64,000 bases of DNA from Nostoc sp. CHAB 5844 (lineage in GTDB: Bacteria; Cyanobacteriota; Cyanobacteriia; Cyanobacteriales; Nostocaceae): positions 248,001 to 312,000 of the forward strand of contig NZ_JAIVFW010000002.1 in NCBI RefSeq assembly GCF_020829595.1. The letters are read 5' to 3'. Numbering within the stretch: position 1 is the first letter of the stretch; each line of letters opens with the position of its first letter. This document shows positions 57,830 through 64,000 of this stretch, piece by piece. The notes beneath the pieces were generated by a model that saw nothing but the letters and a program-made list of their open reading frames with translations, ran no database searches and was not told the origin of the DNA. Position numbers and translations under genes: made by a program.

Positions 57830-58199
57830 GATGGCGAGACAACAAGTTTAATTTGCTAAAATCATAGGGTTTGGTGAGATAGCCATCAGTACCTATTAAA
57901 AAGAGGCGTTCGGAGTTTTGTTCTAAGTACCAAGGAATAACTGCAATAATGGGAATTCTTGCAGTTTTTTGCTGTTGCTTTAGGTAATCAATAACTTGAC
58001 CGCCACTAATATCAGAAATCATCATGTCTAAAATAATTAAATCAGGCTGATGTGTTTGTGCCAATATCAAAGCTTTAATTCCTTGTTTGGCACAAATGCA
58101 AGAAAAATTTAATGATTTGAGGTGATAATTTAGCAATTCTAAATTGTGTAAATTTTCCTCTACAACTAAAATTAGCGGCTGTCCATCCATAAACAACAA
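57798..58199 (-). CDS. Single-domain response regulator
   Basis: A 133-aa receiver domain without an output domain. It has LILVVEENLHNLELLNYHL (one of the usual acidic pair is shifted: VVEEN), phosphoacceptor DLIILDMMISD, IPIIAVIPWYL and the conserved Lys in GYLTKPYDF. It is CheY/Cph1-Rcp-like in size. It has no partner kinase beside it. It is convergent with, and overlaps, the DUF2294 gene by 32 bp. Confidence 0.85.
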   Translation of the reverse strand: MLFMDGQPLILVVEENLHNLELLNYHLKSLNFSCICAKQGIKALILAQTHQPDLIILDMMISDISGGQVIDYLKQQQKTARIPIIAVIPWYLEQNSERLFLIGTDGYLTKPYDFSKLNLLSRHLTQLSSSSLL

Positions 58200-58512
58200 G
58201 TCACCTTTAAATAAAGACTACCTACCCGACTTCTACATTTTCAGCTCAAGAATGACCCCGCTAAAAGCGAGGTCGGGTTCTCTGGTAAATATTTGACGGT
58301 TGTACGAGGTTATCTTCACGCGGCTATGTGCGGCTTGAGATGGACTAGCTCGTGCATGACTCACTAGGTTGATTGTCTATGCTGAAGTTAAGGGTAGACA
58401 ATAACAAGCCAGTGACCCTGTCAAGCAAACATCATGATTAAAAGTGTACATTTCGTCAAGTGTTACTTGCAACTAGAGCAAGTATAAATTTTTTTAAAGA
58501 TTACTACAGTAT
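58200..58512. promoter_or_regulatory. Structured leader candidate upstream of the response regulator
   Basis: A hairpin gaccccgct-aaa-agcgaggtc (58254-58274) competes with a longer pairing acccgac (58224-58230) / gtcgggt (58272-58278). A second hairpin attgtcta/tagacaat spans 58372-58402. On the minus strand a TTGACA lies near 58425. Mutually exclusive stems suggest a regulatory RNA, but no known class was recognised. Confidence 0.35.
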
Positions 58513-59451
58513 TTACTGGAGTTCGTGATTTTCGGGATTATAGGTCACGCCCAAAGCCTTGGGAGGTGAGGCTTTACCAGCTAATCCTACCAATGCTAAC
58601 AAAGCGATCGCATAAGGTAACATAACGAGAAACTGGTAAGGAATATTCGCACCCAAAGCCTGAATACGCAATTGTAAAGCCTCTGTTGCTCCAAACAGCA
58701 AACAAGCCAAAGCACTACCGATAGGATGCCATCTACCAAAAATTAAAGCAGCGATCGCAATAAATCCTCTACCTGCACTCATCCCTTCGCTAAAAAATCG
58801 AATTTGTACCAAAGCTAGATACGCGCCACCTAAACTTGCCAGACAGCCACTCAGCACCACAGCCCAGTAACGCACCATTGATACCGATATCCCAGCCGTC
58901 ACAGCAGCCTGGGGATATTCCCCCACCGCCCGCAACGTTAAACCATAGCTGGTGTGGAACAAAACGTATACACTCACAGCAATTAAAAATAGCAGTAAAT
59001 ATACAAGCACATCTTGCTGAAATAACAGTACTCCCAAAACAGGAATGTTAGCCAAACCAGGAATTATTAGAGGTACAATTCCTGGTAATCTTTGAGTGCT
59101 AACACCGCTAAACACCAACCGCGCCAAAAACGACGTTAAACCAGCAGCGACTAAATTAATTGCTAACCCCGATACCAACTGGTCAACCCGCAAACTTACT
59201 GACAAAAAAGCGTGAAGTAAACCTACTAAACCTCCAGCTATCACAGCCGCAAGGACACCAAACCAGACATTTCCGGTAAAGAAGGTAGCCACTGCACTAG
59301 TAAAAGCACCAACCAGTAACATTCCTTCCAAGGCAATATTTAACACTCCCGACCGTTCAGAATATAATCCGCCTAGGGCAGCAAAAGCTAAAGGTACAGC
59401 CAGATGTAAACTAGCGACTAGATAATCAGAGAAGAAGTTGAGGTTATTCAT
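58513..59451 (-). CDS. Nucleoside-type ABC permease, second subunit (BMP/RBS transporter family)
   Basis: A 312-aa protein with about eight to nine hydrophobic segments. Family blocks are LAAFAALGG-like ALGGLYSERSGVLNIALEGMLL (start), RAVGEYPQAAVTAGISVSMV, GGAYLALVQIRFFSEGMSAG and RGFIAIAALIFGRWHPIGSA. This corresponds to YufQ/NupC-type subunits that carry nucleosides with a BMP-family binding protein. Confidence 0.9.
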   Translation of the reverse strand: MNNLNFFSDYLVASLHLAVPLAFAALGGLYSERSGVLNIALEGMLLVGAFTSAVATFFTGNVWFGVLAAVIAGGLVGLLHAFLSVSLRVDQLVSGLAINLVAAGLTSFLARLVFSGVSTQRLPGIVPLIIPGLANIPVLGVLLFQQDVLVYLLLFLIAVSVYVLFHTSYGLTLRAVGEYPQAAVTAGISVSMVRYWAVVLSGCLASLGGAYLALVQIRFFSEGMSAGRGFIAIAALIFGRWHPIGSALACLLFGATEALQLRIQALGANIPYQFLVMLPYAIALLALVGLAGKASPPKALGVTYNPENHELQ

Positions 59452-59641
59452 AGTATTTTTTAACGCAGAGTATCGCCAAGGTAAACGCAGAGGAACACAG
59501 AGAAATCTCTGCGAGACTCTGTCTTGAAAAGTTGAGCCACTTGCTTGTGGGGGTTCCCCCGTTGTGCAAAGTGGCGTTCCTACGGAGAGAGACCCTCCTT
59601 CTCCTGACGGAGACGCTACGCGAACAGAACTTTTCGCTGCG
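59452..59641. repeat. Repeat-rich spacer between the two permease genes
   Basis: It contains acgcagag/cagagag-type short repeats and a gttcctacggagagagaccctcc hairpin segment typical of dispersed Nostoc repeats. There is no gene. Confidence 0.45.
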
Positions 59642-60703
59642 TTAAGCCTCTGCGTCTCTCTGCGTTTTAACTCTTATCTGTCTTTCTACGGCGAGACTGA
59701 TAGCAATAAACAGCACAGTCAAACCTTGAATAGCATAAACCACAGTCACCGGGACACCTGCGCTACGTTGCATGACATTCGCACCACTACGCAAGGCGGC
59801 AAAAAATAAGGAAGTTAGCACTACACCGCCAATATTACCGCGACTCAAGAAAGCGATCGCAATAGCATCAAAGCCATAACCAGGGGAAACTTGTTCAAAT
59901 AACCGATATTTCAACCCCATCACCTCAGATGCACCCGCTAACCCAGCTAAACCACCAGCCAACGCCATCACTAACATAATGGTGCGTTCAACTGACATCC
60001 GAGCATAACGGGCAGCGATAGGGTTAAATCCGATGGCGGTGATTTGGTATCCTAGAGGCGATCGTACTAACAAAATCCATAATATGACCGCTGCAATTAA
60101 CGCCAATATAATTCCGGCATGGGCCAGACTCCCCGGTAAAATAATTGGCAACTGGGCAGACTTGGCAATTAAGGGTGAGTAAGGACTAGGTGCAGCTGGT
60201 GCTTTCAAAGGATTTTGCACCAAGTAGCTAACCAAATTCATCGCTATGTAATTCAGCAGCAAGGTTGTGATAACTTCGTTGACTCCCCGCACAGCTTTGA
60301 GATAACCAGGTATCCAACCCCAAACCGCACCAAAAACAAATCCTGCTAACAAAGCCAAGGGGATGTGAATAATAGCAGGTAATCCTTGCAGATATAATCC
60401 AATTAGAGTGCTTCCCAATGCGCCGAGGTAAATTTGTCCTTCGCCACCGATATTAAATTGACCAGCCTTTAATGCTACTAAGACACCTAAACTCGTAAAT
60501 AACAACGGTGTCATTTTGGTGAGGGTGTTACCAAAACCAAAGTAATTTGAGAGTGATTCTTGAAATAAGGCGGTGTATGCGGTAATAGGGTTTGCGCCTG
60601 CAAATATGATCAGGATAGCACCGACGAGCAGGGCAGAGGCGATCGCTATGAGCGGTGATAGGATGGTCAATAATGCAGGATAAATCCGATTAATTGCTGT
60701 CAT
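59642..60703 (-). CDS. Nucleoside-type ABC permease, first subunit
   Basis: A 353-aa integral membrane protein of the YufP/NupB type: GAILIIFAGANPITAYTALF, LGVLVALKAGQFNIGGEGQIY, GVNEVITTLLLNYIAMNLV, VMALAGGLAGLAGASEVMG, and AIAIAFLSRGNIGGVVLTSL. It lies upstream of the second permease on the same strand. It is separated from the ATPase gene (62374) by a 1.67-kb island of toxin-antitoxin debris. Confidence 0.9.
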   Translation of the reverse strand: MTAINRIYPALLTILSPLIAIASALLVGAILIIFAGANPITAYTALFQESLSNYFGFGNTLTKMTPLLFTSLGVLVALKAGQFNIGGEGQIYLGALGSTLIGLYLQGLPAIIHIPLALLAGFVFGAVWGWIPGYLKAVRGVNEVITTLLLNYIAMNLVSYLVQNPLKAPAAPSPYSPLIAKSAQLPIILPGSLAHAGIILALIAAVILWILLVRSPLGYQITAIGFNPIAARYARMSVERTIMLVMALAGGLAGLAGASEVMGLKYRLFEQVSPGYGFDAIAIAFLSRGNIGGVVLTSLFFAALRSGANVMQRSAGVPVTVVYAIQGLTVLFIAISLAVERQIRVKTQRDAEA

Positions 60704-60736
60704 TTATAGTAAAGATAATCATCAAATTTAATTCCT

Positions 60737-61060
60737 ATGAATACTAGGACATCTAGAGGCAAAAATACCGAATCTCCAGCGGTTCATGAAATTAAGGAAG
60801 CTCATGTACAAGAGATTCAACAGATTACTCAAACATTAGCTCAAATAACAAATTTATCAGAAGAAGCAGTAAAACCTCACCTTGATGCAATGCTAGAGGA
60901 GTTAGTCAAGTCTCAAGAACGTCCATTCTACGAAACCGCCACACCCGAAGAGTGGGTAAAGGCATTTCGAGAATGGGCAGACAGCCACAGACGAGATACT
61001 CCATTGCTTTCTGACTATGCAGTAAGTCGGGCAGGTATATATGAGGATGAGGAATTTTAG
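60737..61060 (+). CDS. Antitoxin-like protein paired with a PIN gene
   Basis: A 107-aa protein with an acidic, helical, Gln-rich N-terminal half (HVQEIQQITQTLAQITNLSE) and a C-terminal PEEWVKAFREWADSHRRDTP, the latter common in cyanobacterial antitoxins next to PIN toxins. Its TAG stop shares a G with the GTG start of the PIN gene, implying translational coupling. It appears complete although its toxin is truncated. Confidence 0.72.
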   Translation: MNTRTSRGKNTESPAVHEIKEAHVQEIQQITQTLAQITNLSEEAVKPHLDAMLEELVKSQERPFYETATPEEWVKAFREWADSHRRDTPLLSDYAVSRAGIYEDEEF

Positions 61061-61329
61061 TGGCTTACCTTGTAGATACCAATTTGTTACTGAGAAGCGT
61101 TGAGCCACATCACCCCATGTATGGGAATACTGTAAATGCAATCTCTATTTTAGGCGGTGCAGGGGTTGAGCTTGTGATTACACACCAAAACTTAGTTGAG
61201 TTTTGGCGAAGTGCTACTCGCCCAGTAGAGAGAAATGGTTTAGGTTTTACTCTACCGCAAGCTGAAGCAGAACTACAACGTTTAGAAACGCTATTTCCTG
61301 TACTGCCGCATCTTGATAATATCTTATAA
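61060..61329 (+). pseudogene. C-terminally truncated PIN-domain toxin (VapC-like)
   Basis: An 89-aa product with the PIN start MAYLVDTNLLLRSVEPHHPM (first Asp) and HQNLVEFWRSATRP (Glu), but the frame ends after ETLFPVLPHLDNIL. The expected DYDALVAA-like third and fourth acidic residues are missing, so catalysis is unlikely. The end is fused to the tail of the convergent DUF1877 gene. The cut falls near 61308. Confidence 0.75.
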
Positions 61330-61939
61330 GGGGGTCATATGTGTAGTTAAATAAATGATTATAACTATCTTCTTTTAAACCTCGAAATTCTAGCCTTTGT
61401 CTGATATGCTCACTGGAAAAATCTGATAAAGCGTTGGCTATTGTTTTGACTTCACCATCACTAAAATAATACAACGGATAATCACAGCCATCATATTCAA
61501 TTCCATTACTAGGACTTACTGCTCTAATTAAAGGAAGATAATCTTCTGGATTTTTATCAACGACTGATTTAGTTAAATATAATGCTTTATCATAAAAGTC
61601 ATACCCTGTAAGTAAAAAGTTAATTGGTAGCCAAGTTTTATCTAGATCTAAATATTTAGTTTTACCTTCATTAATAACTAAAGGAATATTGTCCTGGATT
61701 TTTTCAAATTCTTCTGGGTTATCTTTTACTAATTTATCTAATCTCTCTTGTGCATAATTAGCTGCCTCATTAAACCACTCAACATCGTCAATGTCATTTG
61801 GGTTTATTGTAAACTGTTGCCAAAAATGTGAATCTTCTAAGTATTTTGCATCTAAAAATAAACCAGCTAATTTAGGATGTTTTTTTACTTTTTTCAATAT
61901 GTTCGGAGATACTTGTTGAAGATTTAATGTAATTCCCAT
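61247..61939 (-). CDS. DUF1877 protein with an altered C-terminus
   Basis: A 230-aa protein. Residues 1 to about 208 are DUF1877/YfbM-like: MGITLNLQQVSPNILKKV, YLDLDKTWLPINFLLTG, PLYYFSDGEVKTIANALSD. The last 20 or so residues (VQEIAFLNVVVLLQLAVE) read antisense into the PIN gene, so the natural tail was replaced by a deletion. The function of the family is unknown; the gene may still make a near-complete protein. Confidence 0.78.
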   Translation of the reverse strand: MGITLNLQQVSPNILKKVKKHPKLAGLFLDAKYLEDSHFWQQFTINPNDIDDVEWFNEAANYAQERLDKLVKDNPEEFEKIQDNIPLVINEGKTKYLDLDKTWLPINFLLTGYDFYDKALYLTKSVVDKNPEDYLPLIRAVSPSNGIEYDGCDYPLYYFSDGEVKTIANALSDFSSEHIRQRLEFRGLKEDSYNHLFNYTYDPLIRYYQDAAVQEIAFLNVVVLLQLAVE

Positions 61940-62133
61940 TTGTCTTTACTTACAGTATTCTGTTGATTTTGAATTGCTGGAATCTCATCAGCAGATAGAG
62001 TTACAAGCTTCCCATCTCGCATAATACTAATAGATTGACCAAGTTTGCGATGTCGTTCAATGGCGGCTGCAATTGCTGCTTTAACTCCAGCATCAATTTT
62101 GCTATGCAACTTTTTCATCTCTTCTTCAGTCAT
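61924..62133 (-). CDS. Small protein coupled to a zeta-toxin-like gene, antitoxin candidate
   Basis: A 69-aa protein: EEEMKKLHSKIDAGVKAAIA, AAIERHRKLGQSISIMRDG, KLVTLSADEIPAI. Its ATG overlaps the stop of the zeta-like remnant upstream (AATGACTGA), and its own end overlaps the DUF1877 start region by 16 bp. Such short proteins often follow zeta-like P-loop genes in cyanobacteria. It remains open although its partner is destroyed. Confidence 0.6.
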   Translation of the reverse strand: MTEEEMKKLHSKIDAGVKAAIAAAIERHRKLGQSISIMRDGKLVTLSADEIPAIQNQQNTVSKDKWELH

Positions 62134-62372
62134 TTCCTACCTCTGTAATTCGACTCCAAATCTCATTTACATAAATTATAGGTTGCTGATTGATAATACG
62201 TTCAGCAACAAAAACAGGTGATGTCCCAGAATTGTCATATATCATCCAACCATCACATAACGGTAGATACAAAGAAATTAAATTTCTCCTTCCCCTTTCA
62301 TATCGCCAAACTCATCGCAACGGTTGTCTTTCCTGAACCATTTGCGCCACCAATTATGTAAAGGCTTGGCAT
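62126..62372 (-). pseudogene. Zeta-toxin-like P-loop gene, internally deleted and frameshifted
   Basis: The N-terminal part MPSLYIIGGANGSGKTTVAM (Walker A) begins 1 nt after the ABC ATPase stop. After MSLA the frame hits TGA, but in the neighbouring frame RYERGRRNLISLYLPLCDGW followed by MIYDNSGTSPVFVAE continues to the natural stop. The middle of a protein that is normally about 190-200 aa is gone and the halves are out of frame, so it is inactive. It was probably a toxin-like nucleotide kinase. Confidence 0.78.
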
Positions 62373-62373
62373 T

Positions 62374-63843
62374 TTATGTTCTGCTTGTCCCCCCAGCCAT
62401 CAATAAACCAATCTCTTCGACTGTTGCTGTCTGTGCATCTAAAATAGCGACAAACTCACCTCTGTAGATTACGGCAATGCGATCGCTCATGGCCATGATT
62501 TCTTCTAACTCAGTAGAAATATACAAGATTGCGGCACCGCGATCGCGTTCTGCTAACAACTGAGAATGTACCGCCGCCGTCGCCCCTACATCTAATCCGC
62601 GTGTCGGTTGCATAGCAACAATTAAGGTTGGTTCCCCTGCAAGTTCTCGCGCTAAAACTACTTTTTGTTGATTTCCTCCCGACAGTTGGCTGACTTTGAT
62701 ATCTTCTCTTGTCGCGCGGATATCAAACTGTTGCATTGCAGCTTGGGCGTGATTTTTAATTGCTGCTTGTTGTAATAAATAATTACGACAAAATGGCACC
62801 TTTTTAAAACTTTTTAAAATTAAGTTTTGAGCAATACTAAATTGCAATATCAAACCCATCTTTTGTCTATCTTCGGGGATGTAACCAATAGTTTGATAAT
62901 TTTCTAACTGAATTTTACCTAGTTTAATCTTTCGTAAACCAGTTATTGCATCAGCTAATTCTCGTTGTCCATTACCATCAACACCCGCAATTCCTAAAAT
63001 TTCGCCTGCGTGTAGTTGAAAGGAAACATCACGCACAGCAGTAATATTTCTATCATCAGCAACTTGTAAACCTTGTACCGACAATATTACTTTTCCTGGT
63101 GAGGCTGGTAATTTATTGATTTGTAAATCCACTTCACGCCCTACCATTAATTCGGCTAATTGTTGAGGTGTTGCAGCTTGGGTAGTTGTTGTTGCGATGA
63201 CTTTTCCTCTTCGCAACACTGTTACTGTATCGCAAAGGTTGATTACTTCTTCTAGCTTATGACTGATAAAAATAATTGTATTACCCGCTGCTGCTAATTG
63301 CCTCAAGATCACAATTAATGATTCAACTTCTGATGGTGTGAGGACTGCGGTTGGTTCGTCAAGTATTAATAGTTTGGCTTTGCGGTAAAGAACTTTGAGA
63401 ATTTCTACACGCTGTTGTGTTCCGACTGGTAAATCTTCAACTTTAGCTGTTGGTTCAACTTCTAAACCGTAAGCTTGGGATAAAGCAGCAATTTCTTGTT
63501 GTTTTTGCCACAGATTTAAACGCCAGCTATTTTCCAAACCCAAAATAATATTTTCAGTTACAGTCAACTGCGGTACAAGCATGAAATGTTGATGAATCAT
63601 GCCAATACCTAGTTTCGTTGCATCTTTAGGTGATGTTATTTTGACTGGCTTATCTTGTATATAAATTTGCCCAGTATCCGGTTGATATAAACCACTAATA
63701 ATATTCATTAAAGTGGTCTTACCAGCACCATTCTCACCTAAAATTGCATGAATTTTACCAGAGCCAACTTGAAAGCTAATGTTATCATTGGCAACAAATG
63801 AGCCAAAGCGTTTAGTAATATTTTCTAAGCGTAAATATGACAT
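62374..63843 (-). CDS. Nucleoside-type ABC transporter ATPase with two ABC domains
   Basis: A 489-aa protein, of the NupA/YufO/RbsA type. The first ABC domain has LGENGAGKTTLMNIISGLY, DLPVGTQQRVEILKVL and LLILDEPTAVLTPSE. The second has GIAGVDGNGQRELADAITGL, VSQLSGGNQQKVVLARELAG and the degenerate Walker B-like LIVAMQPTRGLDVGA. It is next to a BMP-type binding protein whose stop (TAA) directly precedes its ATG. Its permeases lie 1.67 kb downstream beyond the toxin debris. Confidence 0.93.
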   Translation of the reverse strand: MSYLRLENITKRFGSFVANDNISFQVGSGKIHAILGENGAGKTTLMNIISGLYQPDTGQIYIQDKPVKITSPKDATKLGIGMIHQHFMLVPQLTVTENIILGLENSWRLNLWQKQQEIAALSQAYGLEVEPTAKVEDLPVGTQQRVEILKVLYRKAKLLILDEPTAVLTPSEVESLIVILRQLAAAGNTIIFISHKLEEVINLCDTVTVLRRGKVIATTTTQAATPQQLAELMVGREVDLQINKLPASPGKVILSVQGLQVADDRNITAVRDVSFQLHAGEILGIAGVDGNGQRELADAITGLRKIKLGKIQLENYQTIGYIPEDRQKMGLILQFSIAQNLILKSFKKVPFCRNYLLQQAAIKNHAQAAMQQFDIRATREDIKVSQLSGGNQQKVVLARELAGEPTLIVAMQPTRGLDVGATAAVHSQLLAERDRGAAILYISTELEEIMAMSDRIAVIYRGEFVAILDAQTATVEEIGLLMAGGTSRT

Positions 63844-64000
63844 TTATGCTGATGCTTTCTTGACGCAACGTGTATCTTTCCCAGCTTCCTGACAATTGTC
63901 AAAAGTCACTTTTTTATCGATAATTTCTTGCTTGACTTTGAGAGCATTATTTTTAACCTGTTCTGGTACTACTGCGGCAAAGCTTCCTAAAGATAATATA
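63844..64000 (-). CDS. BMP-family nucleoside-binding lipoprotein, C-terminal end (partial)
   Basis: The gene continues past the window edge. Visible residues are LSLGSFAAVVPEQVKNNALK, KQEIIDKKVTFDNC and a Cys-containing end AGKDTRCVKKASA. The stop TAA touches the ATG of the ABC ATPase (TAAATG). Identification rests mainly on the adjoining BMP-type transporter genes, since only about 52 residues are seen. Confidence 0.6.
   Translation of the reverse strand, partial: ILSLGSFAAVVPEQVKNNALKVKQEIIDKKVTFDNCQEAGKDTRCVKKASA

Overview
The window is chromosomal DNA of a filamentous, heterocyst-type cyanobacterium (Nostocales; Nostoc/Anabaena/Calothrix-like). The evidence is the many HIP1 octamers GCGATCGC (for example 4193, 4603 and 7673), heptameric tandem repeats, xisH/xisI-type genes, a phytochrome/cyanobacteriochrome histidine kinase, a glycolate dehydrogenase set, and a dnaA gene followed by a cluster of TTTTCCACA DnaA boxes. 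The replication origin therefore lies inside the window, at about 26.66-26.87 kb. No rRNA, tRNA or CRISPR array was recognised.

Layout. 0-10 kb: secreted Mn superoxide dismutase, M15/peptidoglycan-binding protein, glycerophosphodiesterase, ligA, a gene split by a 100-bp MITE, sppA, type 2 IPP isomerase and a HEAT-repeat protein. 10.2-10.6 kb: xisI preceded by an xisH reduced to its two ends. 10.7-16 kb: five minus-strand genes carrying HMA_2-type repeats, a DUF5132 membrane protein and a P1B-like ATPase without the usual Cys motif. 16.06 kb: peptide deformylase. 17.2-22.6 kb: lipoxygenase (all five iron ligands visible), cytochrome P450, NTF2-like protein and DUF2235 hydrolase on one strand, a candidate oxylipin pathway. 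22.6-23.9 kb: nested mobile repeats. 23.9-29.2 kb: HtrA/Deg protease, dnaA, oriC, a VapBC-like pair and dnaN. 29.4-31 kb: Trypco1 protein plus a trypsin-GUN4 fusion, a predicted conflict module. 31.1-34.7 kb: SPFH/zinc-ribbon protein and a DUF4365 pair. 34.9-43.6 kb: 3-methyladenine glycosylase, hybrid photoreceptor kinase, ArsA-like ATPase, glycosyltransferase-TPR and Ser/Thr kinase. 43.7-47.9 kb: glcD-glcE-glcF. 48-49.4 kb: STAND-ATPase remnant, Uma2 nuclease and a 21-bp repeat array. 49.5-52.6 kb: THI5-like ABC importer. 52.9-56.2 kb: URC1-URC4-UPRT uracil-catabolism genes. 57.4-58.2 kb: DUF2294 and a response regulator. 58.5-64 kb: a BMP-type nucleoside ABC importer whose genes are separated by an island of decayed toxin-antitoxin genes.

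How the genes may work together. DUF2235 (acyl release), LOX (fatty-acid hydroperoxide) and P450 (hydroperoxide conversion) could form one lipid-signalling route. The URC genes lie between two importers whose families carry pyrimidines or nucleosides, so about 49.5-64 kb reads as a pyrimidine/nucleoside scavenging region. The HMA_2/DUF5132/ATPase set looks like a dedicated membrane transport platform of unknown substrate. Several defence-like loci are decayed in ways the sequence lets one reconstruct: an in-frame xisH deletion, a VapC/DUF1877 tail-to-tail deletion, a frameshifted zeta-toxin remnant and a MITE-split gene.
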